DNA from: Podarcis raffonei
Taxonomy: Eukaryota; Chordata; Lepidosauria; Squamata; Lacertidae
NCBI RefSeq assembly: GCF_027172205.1
Contig: NC_070618.1
Coordinates: forward strand, 8,810,001-8,874,000
DNA: 64,000 nucleotides
Direction: 5' to 3'
The notes under the pieces were generated by a model. That model worked only from the letters and a program-made list of their open reading frames with translations. It searched no databases and was not told where the DNA came from. This document shows positions 1 through 10,639 of this stretch, one piece after another. The stretch's first letter is position 1. The number at the start of each line of letters is the position of its first letter. The position numbers and the translations under genes are program-made.

Positions 1-171
1 AATTGATGGCTGAAGAGCAAAACATCCAAAATTCACGTGACAATAAAACAATGGGTCACCATAAGACGTAAATTTGAACTGGTAGGTTGGAATATCAAAA
101 AGGCTGGGAACCACAGATCTAAACTAAACAGCCCCCAATGTAATCTTTCCTCCAAGGGGAGTTGCTCCAGC

Positions 172-493
172 CCAGGGGTCAGCAAACTTTTTCAGCAGGG
201 GGCCAGTCCACTGTCCCTCAGACCTTGTGGGGGGACAGGCTATATTTTGAAAAAAATATATGAATGAATTCCTATGCCCCACAAATAACCTAGAGATGTA
301 TTTTAAACAAAAGCACACATTCTACTCATGTAAAAACACCAGGCAGGCCCCATAAATAACCCAGAGAGGCATTTTAAATAAAAGGACACATTCTACTCAT
401 GTAAAAACAGGCTGATTCCTGGACCTGCTACAGGCTGGATTGAGAAGGCGATTGGGCCGGATCCAGCCCCCGGGCCTTAGTTTGCCTACCCAC
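172..493. mobile_element. hAT-like non-autonomous DNA transposon
   Basis: The ends resemble each other in inverted orientation: CCAGGGGTCAGCAAAC at the left and GTTTGCCTACCC at the right. The element is flanked by a perfect 8-base target duplication GCTCCAGC at 164-171 and 494-501, as hAT transposases make. It has no coding capacity. Inside, a roughly 70-base segment is repeated in tandem (about 278-345 and 348-412). Confidence 0.8.
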
Positions 494-504
494 GCTCCAG
501 CCCA

Positions 505-645
505 TCCATCATTTTGTTGGGCATTTATCTGAACCTTTTCCAGCTGTGCAACCAATCTGCCTTGTTGAGGTGTGCCAACCAGAACATTTCACAGTATTCA
601 AAGTGCGGCTGCACCTACATTTGTATAGAGACATTATAATACTAG
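505..645 (-). mobile_element. CR1-like LINE fragment
   Basis: This short stretch reads like the minus strand of the CR1/L3 region that contains the 'gaggtgtgccaaccagaac' motif and a following 'acagtattcaaagtgcggc'. It is diverged and has no open frame. The assignment is by remembered consensus only. Confidence 0.4.
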
Positions 646-971
646 TAAAATTAAAGCTGTCCTGCCAACCGTGAGCTCCTATCGCTCAGAGGCAAAAGTA
701 AGGAGGTTGGAGAAGAACAAGAAGCTGAAGCACTGGTAAAAAAACGAGCCTTTCAGACCCTATGATCTGTTCAGAAAGTTACTATGGTACTCTACTGGTT
801 CAGGCGTTCAGGCATTCACAGTCCTCAAGTGGTTTCCTCTTCCTTTGCCACATGACTTCCTGTTCTTCCACCTGTGTTTGCTGCATTGGGTCCCTGATGG
901 GTGCCAAGGATGTTGCTATGTCTCCAGTTGGCTCAGTCAGGCAATGTCCGCAGAGACACTCCTTGTCCCCA

Positions 972-1423
972 ATGAGCTTCCATCTCCTTCTCGCTTTACT
1001 GCTCTCATCAGGTAAGTGTCCAGTCACCATGATATAAAGCCAGACTTTTGCAAATCGAGTTTATAACGCCCACCGGAAACACCTGGTTCAGTTTTAATCC
1101 TCCACTTGCTGGAATGACTGAAGAAATACAGTAGCTTTAAAGGGATTTGCTGTACATACTGATCTCAAATGGGTGTAGAGTAGTGACAAGGCAGGATAAA
1201 CGCACATGCCATGCAGAATGCTGCCAATGTCAATTCTCTGAGAAAACTGTTGTATGTTTCCAGCCCTTGTTCATCCTTCTCTGACCTCTCTGCTGCTCTC
1301 TTTTTCTTTGTCTCTGTCTGTTTTTCTCTTCCTGTCTTCTTCTCCTTCTCTTTTTCAAACAAGAAAGTGGTGTTGGTATCATTCAGTCGTAATCCACAGA
1401 GAATATAAATGTTTCAATCTATC

Positions 1424-1458
<35 letters not shown>

Positions 1459-1467
1459 ATCATCATC

Positions 1468-1501
<34 letters not shown>

Positions 1502-1541
1502 ATCATCTATCTATCTATCATCTATCTATCATCTATCTATC

Positions 1542-1576
<35 letters not shown>

Positions 1577-1592
1577 ATCTATCATCATCATC

Positions 1593-1642
<50 letters not shown>

Positions 1643-1675
1643 ATCTATCTATCATCTATCTATCTATCATCTATC

Positions 1676-1720
<45 letters not shown>

Positions 1721-1727
1721 ATCTATC

Positions 1728-1774
<47 letters not shown>

Positions 1775-1859
1775 ATCTATATCTATCATCTACCGGTATC
1801 TATCATCTATCTATCTATATATCTATCTATCATCTATCTATCTATCATCTGTCTCTATC

Positions 1860-1894
<35 letters not shown>

Positions 1895-2810
1895 ATCTAT
1901 CATCTATCTATCTATCATCTATCTATCTATCTATCATCTATCTATCTATCTATCATCTATCTATCTATCATCTATCTATCTATCTATCTATCTATCTGAT
2001 ATGCTTGCTGATACAGTGGTACCTCAGGTTAAGTACTTAATTTGTTCCGGAGGTCCGTACTTAACCTGAAACTGTTCTTAACCTGAAGCACCACTTTAGC
2101 TAATGGGGCCTCCCGCTGCCGCCGCGCCGCCAGAACACAATTTCTGTTCTCATCCTGAAGCAAAGTTCTTAACCTGAAGCATTATTTCTGGGTTAGCAGA
2201 GTCTGTAACCTGAAGCGTATGTAACCTGAAGCGTCTGTAACCCGAGGTGCCCCTGTATTTGCCTTATAGATATCGAAAGTATGAAAGTGGGAAAGGAGCT
2301 AATAGAAGTTCTCAATTCCAGCCTCTTCTGAATAGTCACTCATATCACTTTTTTTGTACTTTCCACAATGTTGTGATAACAAAAGCACAACTTAGGCACA
2401 AAAATTGCAGGGCACAAATGGATCCATGTATTTGGGGGACCCTTATGTCACACAATTCTCCCTTTATACTTCCGATTCACAGTTAAATCAACTCTTTTAT
2501 TTTGCATTTTTGTCCTTATAGGTTCTGCTCTTGATCAGTCTCAAGACATGGTCGTCAAGAAAGGGGACAATGTAACCCTAGACTGTTCCCAAAAAAATTC
2601 CAATTACATTAACATGTACTGGTACAAGCAAGAGCGGAAGACGCATGCACAGCTTCAGCTGGTGATTTATTCAACAGGGACTTCTGATGTTGAGAAGGAA
2701 TTTAAAGACCGTTTCAAGAGCCCTGGAACACAGAATAAACGGCTGTCTCTGATCTGTGAGGGAGCTCAGCCAGAAGACACAGGCACCTACTTCTGTGCCA
2801 AGCAAGATCA
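972..2810 (+). CDS. TRBV: TCR beta-like V segment V1 (leader 972-1011, V exon 2522-2810)
   Basis: A germline T-cell receptor variable segment; after joining it would form the antigen-binding domain of a TCR chain. The leader exon (MSFHLLLALLLSS plus one base) ends in a GTAAGT donor, and the V exon follows a TTATAG acceptor with the phase matching (G|GT). The V exon has the first cysteine (LDCSQ), the core MYWYKQ and the second cysteine in GTYFCAKQ. It stops at a recombination signal rather than a stop codon. An extra cysteine in LSLICEG just before the last framework strand is unusual. The intron is about 1.5 kb, against roughly 0.3 kb in V2 and V4, because of a TCTA microsatellite and a Tigger-like element. 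An upstream ATG at 913 opens a frame whose TGA overlaps the start codon (ATGA). About 190 bases of 5' flank resemble the flanks of V2-V4 and probably hold the promoter. The TRB call rests on FCAKQ and the trypsinogen neighbour. Confidence 0.85.
1420..1997. repeat. TCTA/ATCT tetranucleotide microsatellite
   Basis: About 580 bases of TATC repeats interrupted by CATCATCAT clusters, inside the V1 intron. Open frames rich in S, I, Y and L across it are by-products of the repeat. Confidence 0.95.
2014..2255. mobile_element. pogo/Tigger-like MITE, copy 1
   Basis: Terminal inverted repeats near CAGTGGTACCTCAGGTTA, with TA on both sides as the target duplication. It lies in the V1 intron and has no coding capacity. 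The same family recurs at 4.06, 5.24, 29.6, 38.5, 46.1, 54.4, 61.1 and 63.7 kb. The superfamily call is from the TIR and the TA site. Confidence 0.8.
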
Positions 2811-2849
2811 CACAGTGAGACACCAGCTGAGGAAGACAAACACAATTCT
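2811..2849 (+). other. 23-RSS of V1 (weak nonamer)
   Basis: Heptamer CACAGTG at 2811-2817, 23-base spacer, then CACAATTCT at 2841-2849. The heptamer is consensus-like. The nonamer has lost the ACAAACC core found in V2, V3 and V4, so this site may recombine poorly. Confidence 0.75.
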
Positions 2850-3414
2850 CTTCCCAGGAAACAGGACCACCTGAATATACAAGGGGGAAGGCTTTTCGTA
2901 ATGTGACATGGGGCACTATCTACCAGGAAGTTCTCCTGCACAGGGCCTGTTTAAATGAACAGGGGCTGTGCAAGAGCTTGTACATTTATGGATGGAGATA
3001 TTTTACCGAGGCAGACACATCATCTCATAGTGGTCCACACTTTTGGCTCTGCAAGGCCTGAGGAAGAGTCTATCCACTCCCCTCAGTCTGTGCTCTCGCA
3101 CAGTTCCCATTCACTTCAATAGCCCTTGTGAGAGAAAACATTTTTGTGTCCCTCAGAGCAAAACTTGCAAGCGATATCTGCAGCGCCATCTTTACAAATG
3201 AACATCAACACAGATTTCTGCCCCAGTGCATCATGTGCCGCCTGCCATAAGGCCATAGACTTGTTTTCTTCTCTTATTTCCTCATCTTTTTATCTCCTTT
3301 TCATTGCACCCCTGCCTTTTTACATCTCATCATTTCCCTGATCCCAATTACATTCTTTTTGTAACTTTGTTTTGTTTTTCAAATTTACAGTGTGGGGATA
3401 GTTACAACCCGTCC
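2850..3414. other. V1 3' flank, no recognised feature
   Basis: AT-rich non-coding sequence downstream of the V1 recombination signal. No open frame with family features, no repeat I can name and no RNA gene was seen. Confidence 0.5.
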
Positions 3415-3742
3415 CAGGGCAGGATTTAGCCCTAAGCTACTGAAGGCAATGGGACCCTTTATATGTCCAGCTGTCCTTTGTCAACAACAAATTGTCACTG
3501 TTTTTTGTGTTGAATATATGCTATATGGTAATTTATGGACCTAATAGGTATCTATTACTTACATCATAGGAGCCTACACAACACAAAACACTGTTGCTGT
3601 ATGTAGGTTTTATTTTATTTGTTTTTTAATCTTATATTTTGGAAATGTACATCCAGGTGTTTTTTCCTTTAATTTTTTTGGGGCCCCCCAAGAGAGTGGA
3701 GCCCTATATAGCTTGTTTAGTTTATACATAAATCCGGCACTG
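3415..3742. mobile_element. hAT-like transposon related to the copy at 46.4 kb
   Basis: Ends CAGGGCAGGATTTA and TAAATCCGGCACTG are inverted repeats. The interior is clearly homologous, in the opposite orientation, to 46397-46809, sharing the 'gtccagctgtcctttgtcaa' and 'ggggccccccaagagagt' regions. Its flanking octamers match only partly, so this copy is probably old. Confidence 0.7.
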
Positions 3743-4058
3743 ATCCCTTCCTATAGTCCTCTCCCCATGAACTTACATCTGCAATAATATAGCTATGGCA
3801 TGTGTTCATTTGTCTGATACCAATACCGATCCTTTCCAGTAGGGGTCAGTGGTGTACAAATATATGACATGTGCTCACTTTGAACACAAGGTTAGTTGTT
3901 TAGCCCAGGCATGGTTTACCTGCTGGGCTGTAGCTGCCTGAACTTTTGATGTTTTCCCCAGCTTGCCTCCATGAGAACCCTTAACAGGAGATTCCAAGAC
4001 TTGGATCTGTTCAGCATGCAACACATGTGCAACTACCACACTATAAAATACAAAAATA

Positions 4059-4292
4059 CAGTGGTACCTCGGGTTAAGAACTTAATTTGTTCCGGAGGTC
4101 CGTTCTTAACCTGAAACTGTTCTTAACCTGAAGCACCACTTTAGCTAATGGGGCCTCCCGCTGCTGCTGCAGCACGATTTCTGTTCTCATCCTGAAGCAA
4201 AGTTCTTAACCCGAGGTACTATTTATGGGTTAGCGGAGTCTGTAACCTGAAACGTCTGTAACCTGAAGCAAATGTAACCTGAGGTACCACTG
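4059..4292. mobile_element. pogo/Tigger-like MITE, copy 2
   Basis: Ends CAGTGGTACCTCGGGTTA and TAACCTGAGGTACCACTG, flanked by TA. This is one of the better preserved copies. It lies between V1 and the decayed V relic. Confidence 0.85.
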
Positions 4293-4587
4293 TACATGTT
4301 TTGAAGCACAGCCATCAAAAGAAGTCTCCTTGCCACCCGAAACAGAGGATTGTTCATTATGTTTGACGGCGGGGCATAGTGTCTCTTCTGTGTCATGGCC
4401 TCCCTTTAAAACTATGGCCCTAAGGCCATATTGTGTCCCATTTCTTGCTCTGTTGAGGCTAAGAACCTAAGAACTGCTTATTAGACAAGGCCCAAAAGCC
4501 CACCTATTCCAGAATTCTCGTTGTATGTGGTGCTCCTTCATTTTCTCTTGCCCACGGATGTTTCATTGTGCTATTTTCCCGGTTGAC

Positions 4588-4920
4588 ATCAAAGATGCTA
4601 CTGTGTCTTCTGTTGGCTTAGTCAAGAAAATGTCTCCTCAGAGGTGTTCAAAGGTCCCAATAAGGCTCTGTTCCAAGTTTCGCGCTTCGTGGTGGTCAGG
4701 AAAAGGACAAAACCAATTATCTTTAGATGGACTGCTAAAAGCAAGAAAGGGAAATGGACACCCAGCTTAATATGGTTGGTTTTCCCCCAGCAGGAGAGTC
4801 TACCACTGAGAAGGAAGTTCAAGGCTGCTTCAGGAGCCCAGAAATGAAAATTTTGAGTTGTCCCTGACCTAGCCGAGAGACACGGGCTCCCAGTTCTGTA
4901 CCAAGGAAGATTATACAGTG
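4588..4920 (+). pseudogene. Decayed TCR V segment relic
   Basis: The stretch aligns by eye with V1-V4 in order. A leader-like block ('gatgctactgtgtc', then 'gtcaagaaaatgtctcctcagaggtg') is followed by a V exon remnant ('tggactgctaaaagcaagaaaggga' corresponds to the WYKQE region). It ends with 'cacgggctcccagttctgtaccaagg', matching the GTYFCAKQ end, and a heptamer-like TACAGTG at 4914-4920. Several frame breaks and the loss of the leader donor leave it without a readable V exon. Confidence 0.7.
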
Positions 4921-5240
4921 AGAGGCAAAAGCCGAAGAAACAAAGGACAGACCTATCCATAGGGTTGCTGTTACACTCACAGTAACCCCGGATTTACAGA
5001 TGCCTGGGCCCAATCCAAACTGCACCTCTCTGTGGTGGTGAAATAATAATGACAACATGACAAGACAATAGACAATCTGTTGCCAATTAATGGTCCACCC
5101 CAATCATCTGTCTTGTTTTCCTTATGGTGCTGTGGCACTCATGTCCTGCTTATTTGGGGGGGGGGCGGCTTCCCACAGGTTCATCACTGTGAGAACAAGA
5201 TGGTAGCCTATACTAGCAGGCTTTTCTTATGTTTCTTGTA

Positions 5241-5468
5241 CAGTGGTACCTCGAGTTACAGACGCTTCAGGTTACAGACGCTTCAGATTACAGACTCCGC
5301 TAACCCGGAAGTAGTACCTCAGGTTAAGAACTTTGCTTCAGGATGAGAACAGAAATCGCGTGGCAGCAGGAGGCCCCATTAGCTAAAGTGATACCTCAGG
5401 TTAAGAACAATTTCAGGTTAAGAACGGACCTCCAGAACGAATTAAGTTCTTAACCCGAGGTACCACTG
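5241..5468. mobile_element. pogo/Tigger-like MITE, copy 3
   Basis: CAGTGGTACCTCGAGTTA to GAGGTACCACTG, flanked by TA. It is opposite in internal orientation to copies 1 and 2 and lies about 220 bases upstream of the V2 leader. Confidence 0.85.
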
Positions 5469-5689
5469 TATTGAGATTTGTCCACGGGATTTCTTTTAGC
5501 AAAACTAAAGGTTGCCATTGAATGCAGCTTGTCATCTCCTCTGAACAGCACCCTCTCCAGCTGACTCTGCTTCTAGCCACCTCCCACCCCCCAAAAGTGG
5601 TTTCTCTCTCATTTCCACTCCCTTGCCCACAACACCTCCTGTTCTCCCATCTGGGTTTTATTGCAGTCGCTACTTGAAGAGAATCAAGG

Positions 5690-6403
5690 ATGTTGCTGTG
5701 CCTAGAATTGGCTCGGTGGGGCAAATGTCTGCTGAAATGCTCCTTTACTCCAGTAAGCGCCCATCTTCTCCTCACATTGTTGTTCTCATCAGGTAAGTGA
5801 CATTTTATGACTGCCCTCACGTAAAATCGGTGACCTTCCAGTGTTTCTGAACTGGGATTTATTTTTAACTCCAGTTGGAAAGATAGGACCCACTTTTATT
5901 TTTGGTGTCTGTCAATAGTTTTCACCATAGCTGAAAATGGTACTGTCAAAATATTATTTGTTCATGTATGCTGCTTTTTATTATTGTCTGGGGTCTAGAA
6001 ACACTGTTTTTGAAGTTGTGAACATCTCCCTCCAATCACAAGCCATCCGATTCAATTCTCATCTCTTTTACTTGTACCTTCGTTTTGTTTTCACTCTTAT
6101 AGGTAGCGCCGTGCAGCAGACTTCAGATACGATTGTCAGGGGAAACGAGGAGGTTCTGCTGCGTTGTTTCCAAGAGAAAACCACTTTTAGCTACATGTAC
6201 TGGTATAAGCAAGAAGGGAAGAAGGATCCGCAGCTCCGGCTGGTGGCTTTTTCGGTGGAAGGTTTCGGAGGAAGCGATATCATTCAGAAAGAATTTGAAG
6301 GCCGCTTCGAGAGCCGTGGAATGAATGGGTATGTCTTCAATCTGACCTTGAAAGACGCAAAGCCGAGCGACGCAGGCACCTACTTCTGCGCCAAGCAAGA
6401 TAA
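5690..6403 (+). CDS. TRBV: TCR beta-like V segment V2 (leader 5690-5792, V exon 6103-6403)
   Basis: Germline TCR variable segment. The V exon follows a TTATAG acceptor and reads in phase G|GT. It carries the first cysteine (LLRCFQ), the YMYWYKQE core and the GTYFCAKQ end, with no stop. At the position of V1's start codon V2 has GTA, so the short leader has no ATG. In the phase needed to join the V exon, the frame is open from the upstream ATG at 5690, giving a 34-residue leader (MLLCLELARWGK..., ending in a hydrophobic HLLLTLLFSS). The intron is 310 bases. The 5' flank (about 5500-5689) resembles those of V3 and V4, including 'cccacaacacctcctgttct', and is likely the promoter. A functional germline segment is the best reading. 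Confidence 0.85.
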
Positions 6404-6442
6404 CACAGTGAGCCAACTGCACAGGAAACCAGGCACAAACCC
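6404..6442 (+). other. 23-RSS of V2
   Basis: CACAGTG at 6404-6410, 23-base spacer, nonamer-like CACAAACCC at 6434-6442. The spacer contains 'tgcacaggaaacca', shared with V3 and V4. Confidence 0.9.
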
Positions 6443-6690
6443 CTTCATCAGGGAATATACATGAACGTGATAATGGCTGTTACATGGGGACAGACTCATG
6501 GGTGTAGCTAGGATTTAGGGGGGGGGGAGAGGACCACCCACCTGTCATCACCCTATGTCTGGCTCTGTCTAGCAGATTCGGAATGAAACTTCTCAACAAG
6601 AGTTGTTTTAAATTACTTTCATTTGATCCCAAATGCTCAGAAAAATCTGCCAAAATCTTCCTCCAGTTTCTCCTTTTTTTAGGTAACGTA

Positions 6691-6939
6691 TTTTTTGCTC
6701 TATAAGACTCACTTTTTCCCTCCTAAAAAGTAAGGGGAAATGTGTGTGCGTCTTATGGAGCGAATGCAGGCTGCGCAGCTATCCTAGAAGCCAGAACAGC
6801 AAGAGGGATTGCTGCTTTCACTGCGCAGCGATCCCTCTTGCTGTTCTGGCTTCTGAGATTCAGAATAGTTTTTTTCTTGTTTTCCTCCTCTAAAAACTAG
6901 GTGCGTCTTGTGGTCTGGTGCATCTTATGGAGCGAAAAA
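6691..6939. mobile_element. MITE with TTTTTTGCTC ends
   Basis: Inverted termini (TTTTTTGCTCTATAAGAC at the left and its imperfect complement ending GAGCGAAAAA at the right) are flanked by TA. An internal palindrome contains 'agccagaacagcaagaggga' and its complement. It has no coding capacity. I know the family from vertebrate genomes but cannot assign a superfamily firmly. Confidence 0.65.
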
Positions 6940-7006
6940 TACAGTATTTTTATTTATTTAGGTCATTAATTTGCGAGGAAGGCAAGTGCCCCCCTTCCAC
7001 CTACAC

Positions 7007-7356
7007 CACGGGTGTCAAACACAAGGCCCGCGGGCCGAATCCGGCCCACCAGACCTCGTCATGTGGCCCGTGTAGCCGCCGCCGGCCGCCAGCCTTCACC
7101 TTTTATTCTCGCTTTTTTTTTTTGACACAAGAAAGCCGCCTCTTCAGCGCATGCACGGCAGCCTGCAAGCCAGAGAACGTCTGCCCTCTAGCGGCGCCTG
7201 CCGTTCTACACAGGAAACCTCCACTTTACATGCATTCAGGAAACCTCCACTTGTTTTTATATTGAGCGCATATTGAGTCCTATAGATACAACCGGCCCTT
7301 TGAGGGTGACCAGACTGCTGATGCGGCCCCCGATGAATTTGAGTTTGACACCCCTG
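7007..7356. mobile_element. hAT-like MITE
   Basis: The left end CACGGGTGTCAAACACA and right end GAGTTTGACACCCCTG are inverted repeats. A perfect 8-base target duplication ACCTACAC lies at 6999-7006 and 7357-7364. It has no coding capacity. Confidence 0.85.
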
Positions 7357-7554
7357 ACCTACACCATGGAGAGACCCCAAACACTTTGGTACATGAGGAG
7401 AAAAACTCACCAACTTCCCAGTTATTAGCATGGGGCAGAATTCACTGAGAGGTTCTCCAAGTCCCATTAAGAAAGGTGGTGAGGGGCAGGAACCGTTTAA
7501 GAGTCACATACAGCATTCTTGGTGCTAGATAATTTTAAAAGTGCTGGACCCAGA

Positions 7555-7720
7555 GGACCTTTTCTGTGAATGGAAGAGACTTTTCTTTTCACAGACGGGA
7601 TGGGGAGCCAGTGGAGGCTCCCACTGGAGGAAGGGAAAGGTTTAACCGAATACAGCCTGGCAGGTTTGTGTTCATTCAGTGGCAAAGGCATTTCCTTCAG
7701 GTGAACAAGCGCAATCCCAC
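7555..7720 (+). repeat. Duplicated V-segment downstream flank
   Basis: The order of short blocks ('tgtgaatggaagagactttt', 'cagtggaggctcccactgga', 'cagtggcaaaggcattt', 'caggtgaacaag') recurs at 54215-54665 downstream of V4, where a Tigger-like element splits it. This marks an ancient tandem duplication of a V unit including its 3' flank. No coding function is evident. Confidence 0.65.
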
Positions 7721-7879
7721 ACTTTGCCCAGAAAGCACAGGTCCAAGCGTTTTTCAGTTTGTATTGCTGCTTTCACTGATAATCTGCTGAACTGGAGCAA
7801 ATGTCAATCAAGGTTTTCATGGAGTGGGTTTCTCTCACCACCCCTGCTGAGGTGGGAGCAGCTATGGGTTATTCTCCTC

Positions 7880-8397
7880 TGACACCAAAAATATTTGGGG
7901 ACTTTTCCTTCATCATAGCCATGGCAGTCTACATTCCCGGTATATTCCCTGCTTAAGGGATTTATGTTTGGTTTCCTATACAGTCACCTCACTGTGTCAA
8001 CTTGGCTTTCTTCAAGGCCAGAAGCAAAGAATACCAGTTTGCTTCAGGGCTCTCAAAGTGGACTCAGAATTCCTTCTCAATGGGAGAGCTTATTCCAGGT
8101 GGGAAGCACCAGTTGGAACTGTGGCACTTGATTCATTGTTGTGAGGATTCTGAACGCCATGGGCCACTGGCTCTTATTACATTTCTTTATTTGAGATAGG
8201 TCCACATATTTTCTTTCAGCAAAACCAGACTGCCGTTCAATGTCCATCCTTGTCTCCCTGAAACAGTTCCCTCCCCAGCTGACTTTGGTTCCAGCCTCCC
8301 TGCTTGAGTGTTTTCTCTCATTCCCTCTCCTTTGCCCCACAACACCTCCCCCATTTGACTGAGCTTTATTGTATTAGCTACTTGAAGATCGTCGGCC
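7880..8397. other. Non-coding stretch and V3 5' flank
   Basis: No open frame of interest. The last 170 bases resemble the 5' flanks of V2 and V4 (blocks 'ccccagctgact' and 'cccacaacacctcc') and probably held the V3 promoter. Confidence 0.5.
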
Positions 8398-9643
8398 ATG
8401 TTGCTGCATCTGGGGTTAGCTTGGTTGGGCAAATGTCTGCCAAGAGGCTCCTTTGCTCCAATAAAGCTTCCATTTCCTGCTCACTTTACTCTTCTCAGCC
8501 GGAGAAGTGGCTTATTATTACCACAATTGCTTAAACCAGGGGTCTTCAAACTTTGCAGATGTGGGATTTTTTGTTTATATCAATAGTTTTAACAGAGCTA
8601 AAAGTGGCAACATCAAATATTACCTGACATATTCATATATGCTAGTCTTAATTGACTTGGGTCAATTAGGTCCCTGAAAAAAAGAGTGAAAGTCTCGTGA
8701 AAGCCTTCAAAGAAAACCATTGACGTGACCCTCTTTTGACTGTGACAAGACCCAGTTGTGAATCACAAAAAGCAGTAATTTGTACAAGACCTGAGTAAGC
8801 TGGCAGATGTTTGCCTTATAGATCTAGATAACCTGAAACTGCAATTCTTCTCCTGGTTATTTCCAAAAGGGTTTTGGATGTTTTATTTTATTCTTCTGAA
8901 TATGCTAGAGTTGTCACAGAAAAACGACAACATCACTTAAGTTCTAAGGTTTACAATGTACAAATCTTTTAGAAATACTGTTCTTTATGTTGCCTGGTGC
9001 CTTCGCTGCACATCTTTAGATGCCAGGCAAAAACACTCTTCTCCCCCACCTCTGGCTACTTAAAACAATTTATGGTCTTTTAAACTGTGTTTTTTGGGGG
9101 TATTGTTATTGTTTGTTATTATGTTATGTATCTTTGTGTTTTTGTACTGTAAACCGCCCTGTGATCTCTGGATGAAAGGCAGTGTAGAAATTTAATAAAT
9201 AATAGTAACAACATCATTACTTAATTGTAAGTCACCTGAACTGATTCTCATTTGTATTTTATTATTTTTCTGTTGAAAAGTGCTCTGGGATCTTCGGATG
9301 AGAGGCAGTATACACATTTAATAAATCATAATTATAAAATTATTCTTACAGGCTGTGCTGTTAAGCAGTCTCCAGACATGGTTGTCAGGGAAAACACATC
9401 AGCCACCCTCGAATGTTCTCAACTGAAAACTAGTTATAGCTACATGTCCTGGTATAAGCAAGAAAGTGAGAAGAACCCACGGCTGCTGCTCATTGTTCTA
9501 TCTACAGAAGGAGGATCACAAATTGAGAAAGAATTTGAAGGTCGCTTCCAGAGCCCTGAAGTAAAAAAGAATTCATTGCCTCTGACCTTGAAGAAAGCGC
9601 AGCTGGGAGACATAGGCACCTACTTCTGTGCTAAGCAATATCA
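8398..9643 (+). pseudogene. TRBV: TCR beta-like V segment V3: intact V exon (9352-9643), damaged leader
   Basis: The V exon is open and typical: first cysteine in LECSQ, core YMSWYKQE, end GTYFCAKQ, acceptor CTTACAG, and a good recombination signal. The leader is not. From the ATG at 8398, which corresponds to the start of V2 and V4, a one-base insertion (ATAAAG where V4 has ATAAG) shifts the frame. The donor also reads CCGGAGAAG instead of CAGGTAAG. The intron is extended to about 0.85 kb by an L2-type tail ending close to the acceptor. It could recombine but probably makes no secreted or membrane chain unless another leader or donor is used. It is listed as a pseudogene on that ground. Confidence 0.75.
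9000..9340 (+). mobile_element. L2-type LINE 3' tail in the V3 intron
   Basis: 'gtaaaccgccctgtgatctctggatgaaaggcag...aaataataa' is the typical L2 3' end. A second partial copy ('gggatcttcggatgagaggcag') at about 9288-9330 runs to within a few tens of bases of the V3 acceptor. Confidence 0.65.
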
Positions 9644-9682
9644 CACAGTGAGGAAATTGCACAGGAAACCAAACACAAACCC
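9644..9682 (+). other. 23-RSS of V3
   Basis: CACAGTG at 9644-9650, 23-base spacer, nonamer-like CACAAACCC at 9674-9682. Confidence 0.9.
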
Positions 9683-9833
9683 CTTGACTGGAGAATGTAT
9701 GTGTATGTGATAATGGCTGCTATATGGAGACAGGCCCAAATTATTTTGTTGCCCGAGGAAAGAAATCTCAAGTCACATCTACGAGAAAAAGCCCACGCCC
9801 ATGGCTATAGAGTTGGACTGGGACGTGGGGGAT

Positions 9834-10478
9834 CAGGGTGGATTTGATTTAAATCACTGGTCAGTAAGACTTGATTTAAATGATACTTTTTACAGAAAGA
9901 CTCATTCTTGCTGGTATAATCTTAATATTTACAACCAGATGAAGGTTTCGTTTTTGGAATAATAAATTTTCAGAGTAGTTTTTACAGTTATGTCACAAAT
10001 TACTGATTTGGTTATACTGTTAGAAATACACAGACAAGATAATTATGAAATTATGGAATTTCTGCTGTACTTCATTGGAAGGAGAAAAATAACCATGTCA
10101 TTAATAACAATTGAAACAATTTATTTAACTAAAACAGCGTATGTATCCATATTTGTTAACTGAGGCGGTTAAACAATTGGGGGGGGCGGAAACGTAGACA
10201 GTTTTAGCATGCATGAAAAACTTTAAACAAATCCTTATTTCCTGATGAATGTCCTTTGGTCTATAATGTAACTTAAATAGAAAACTATCTTTAGAAAGAT
10301 TTTTCCTCCAAAAGCATTTTATTTTAAAAATCTGATTAAAATAAAAAAAATCTGATTAAAATAAAAAAAATCTGATTAAAATTAAAAAAATCTGATTAAA
10401 ATTAAAAAAATCTGATTAAAATTAAAAAAATCTGTTTTGTTGGGGTTTGTTTAAAAATATTGATTTTTATCCACCCTG
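9834..10478. mobile_element. DNA transposon remnant with an internal minisatellite
   Basis: CAGGGTGGATTTGATTT at the left and ATTTTTATCCACCCTG at the right are inverted ends. At about 10317-10435 it contains roughly six copies of a 20-base unit built on 'aaaatctgattaaaat'. No coding frame. The superfamily is not certain. Confidence 0.6.
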
Positions 10479-10639
10479 GTTCAAATGCCTGAAGTCCTTG
10501 GAGGAAAAGTGGGATATAAATATGGTAACAAATAAGTAAAACAAAACAAAACAAAACAAAACTACACACACAGAACTTGTTCACAAATATTTCCTCCTTA
10601 AGGAGGTTGGGGACAGAGGGATGGCAGAGCAGTTACCAA

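Noticed and set aside
1254-1999. Long open frames rich in S, I, Y, L
   Set aside because: They are translations of the TCTA microsatellite and have no stable composition beyond the repeat.
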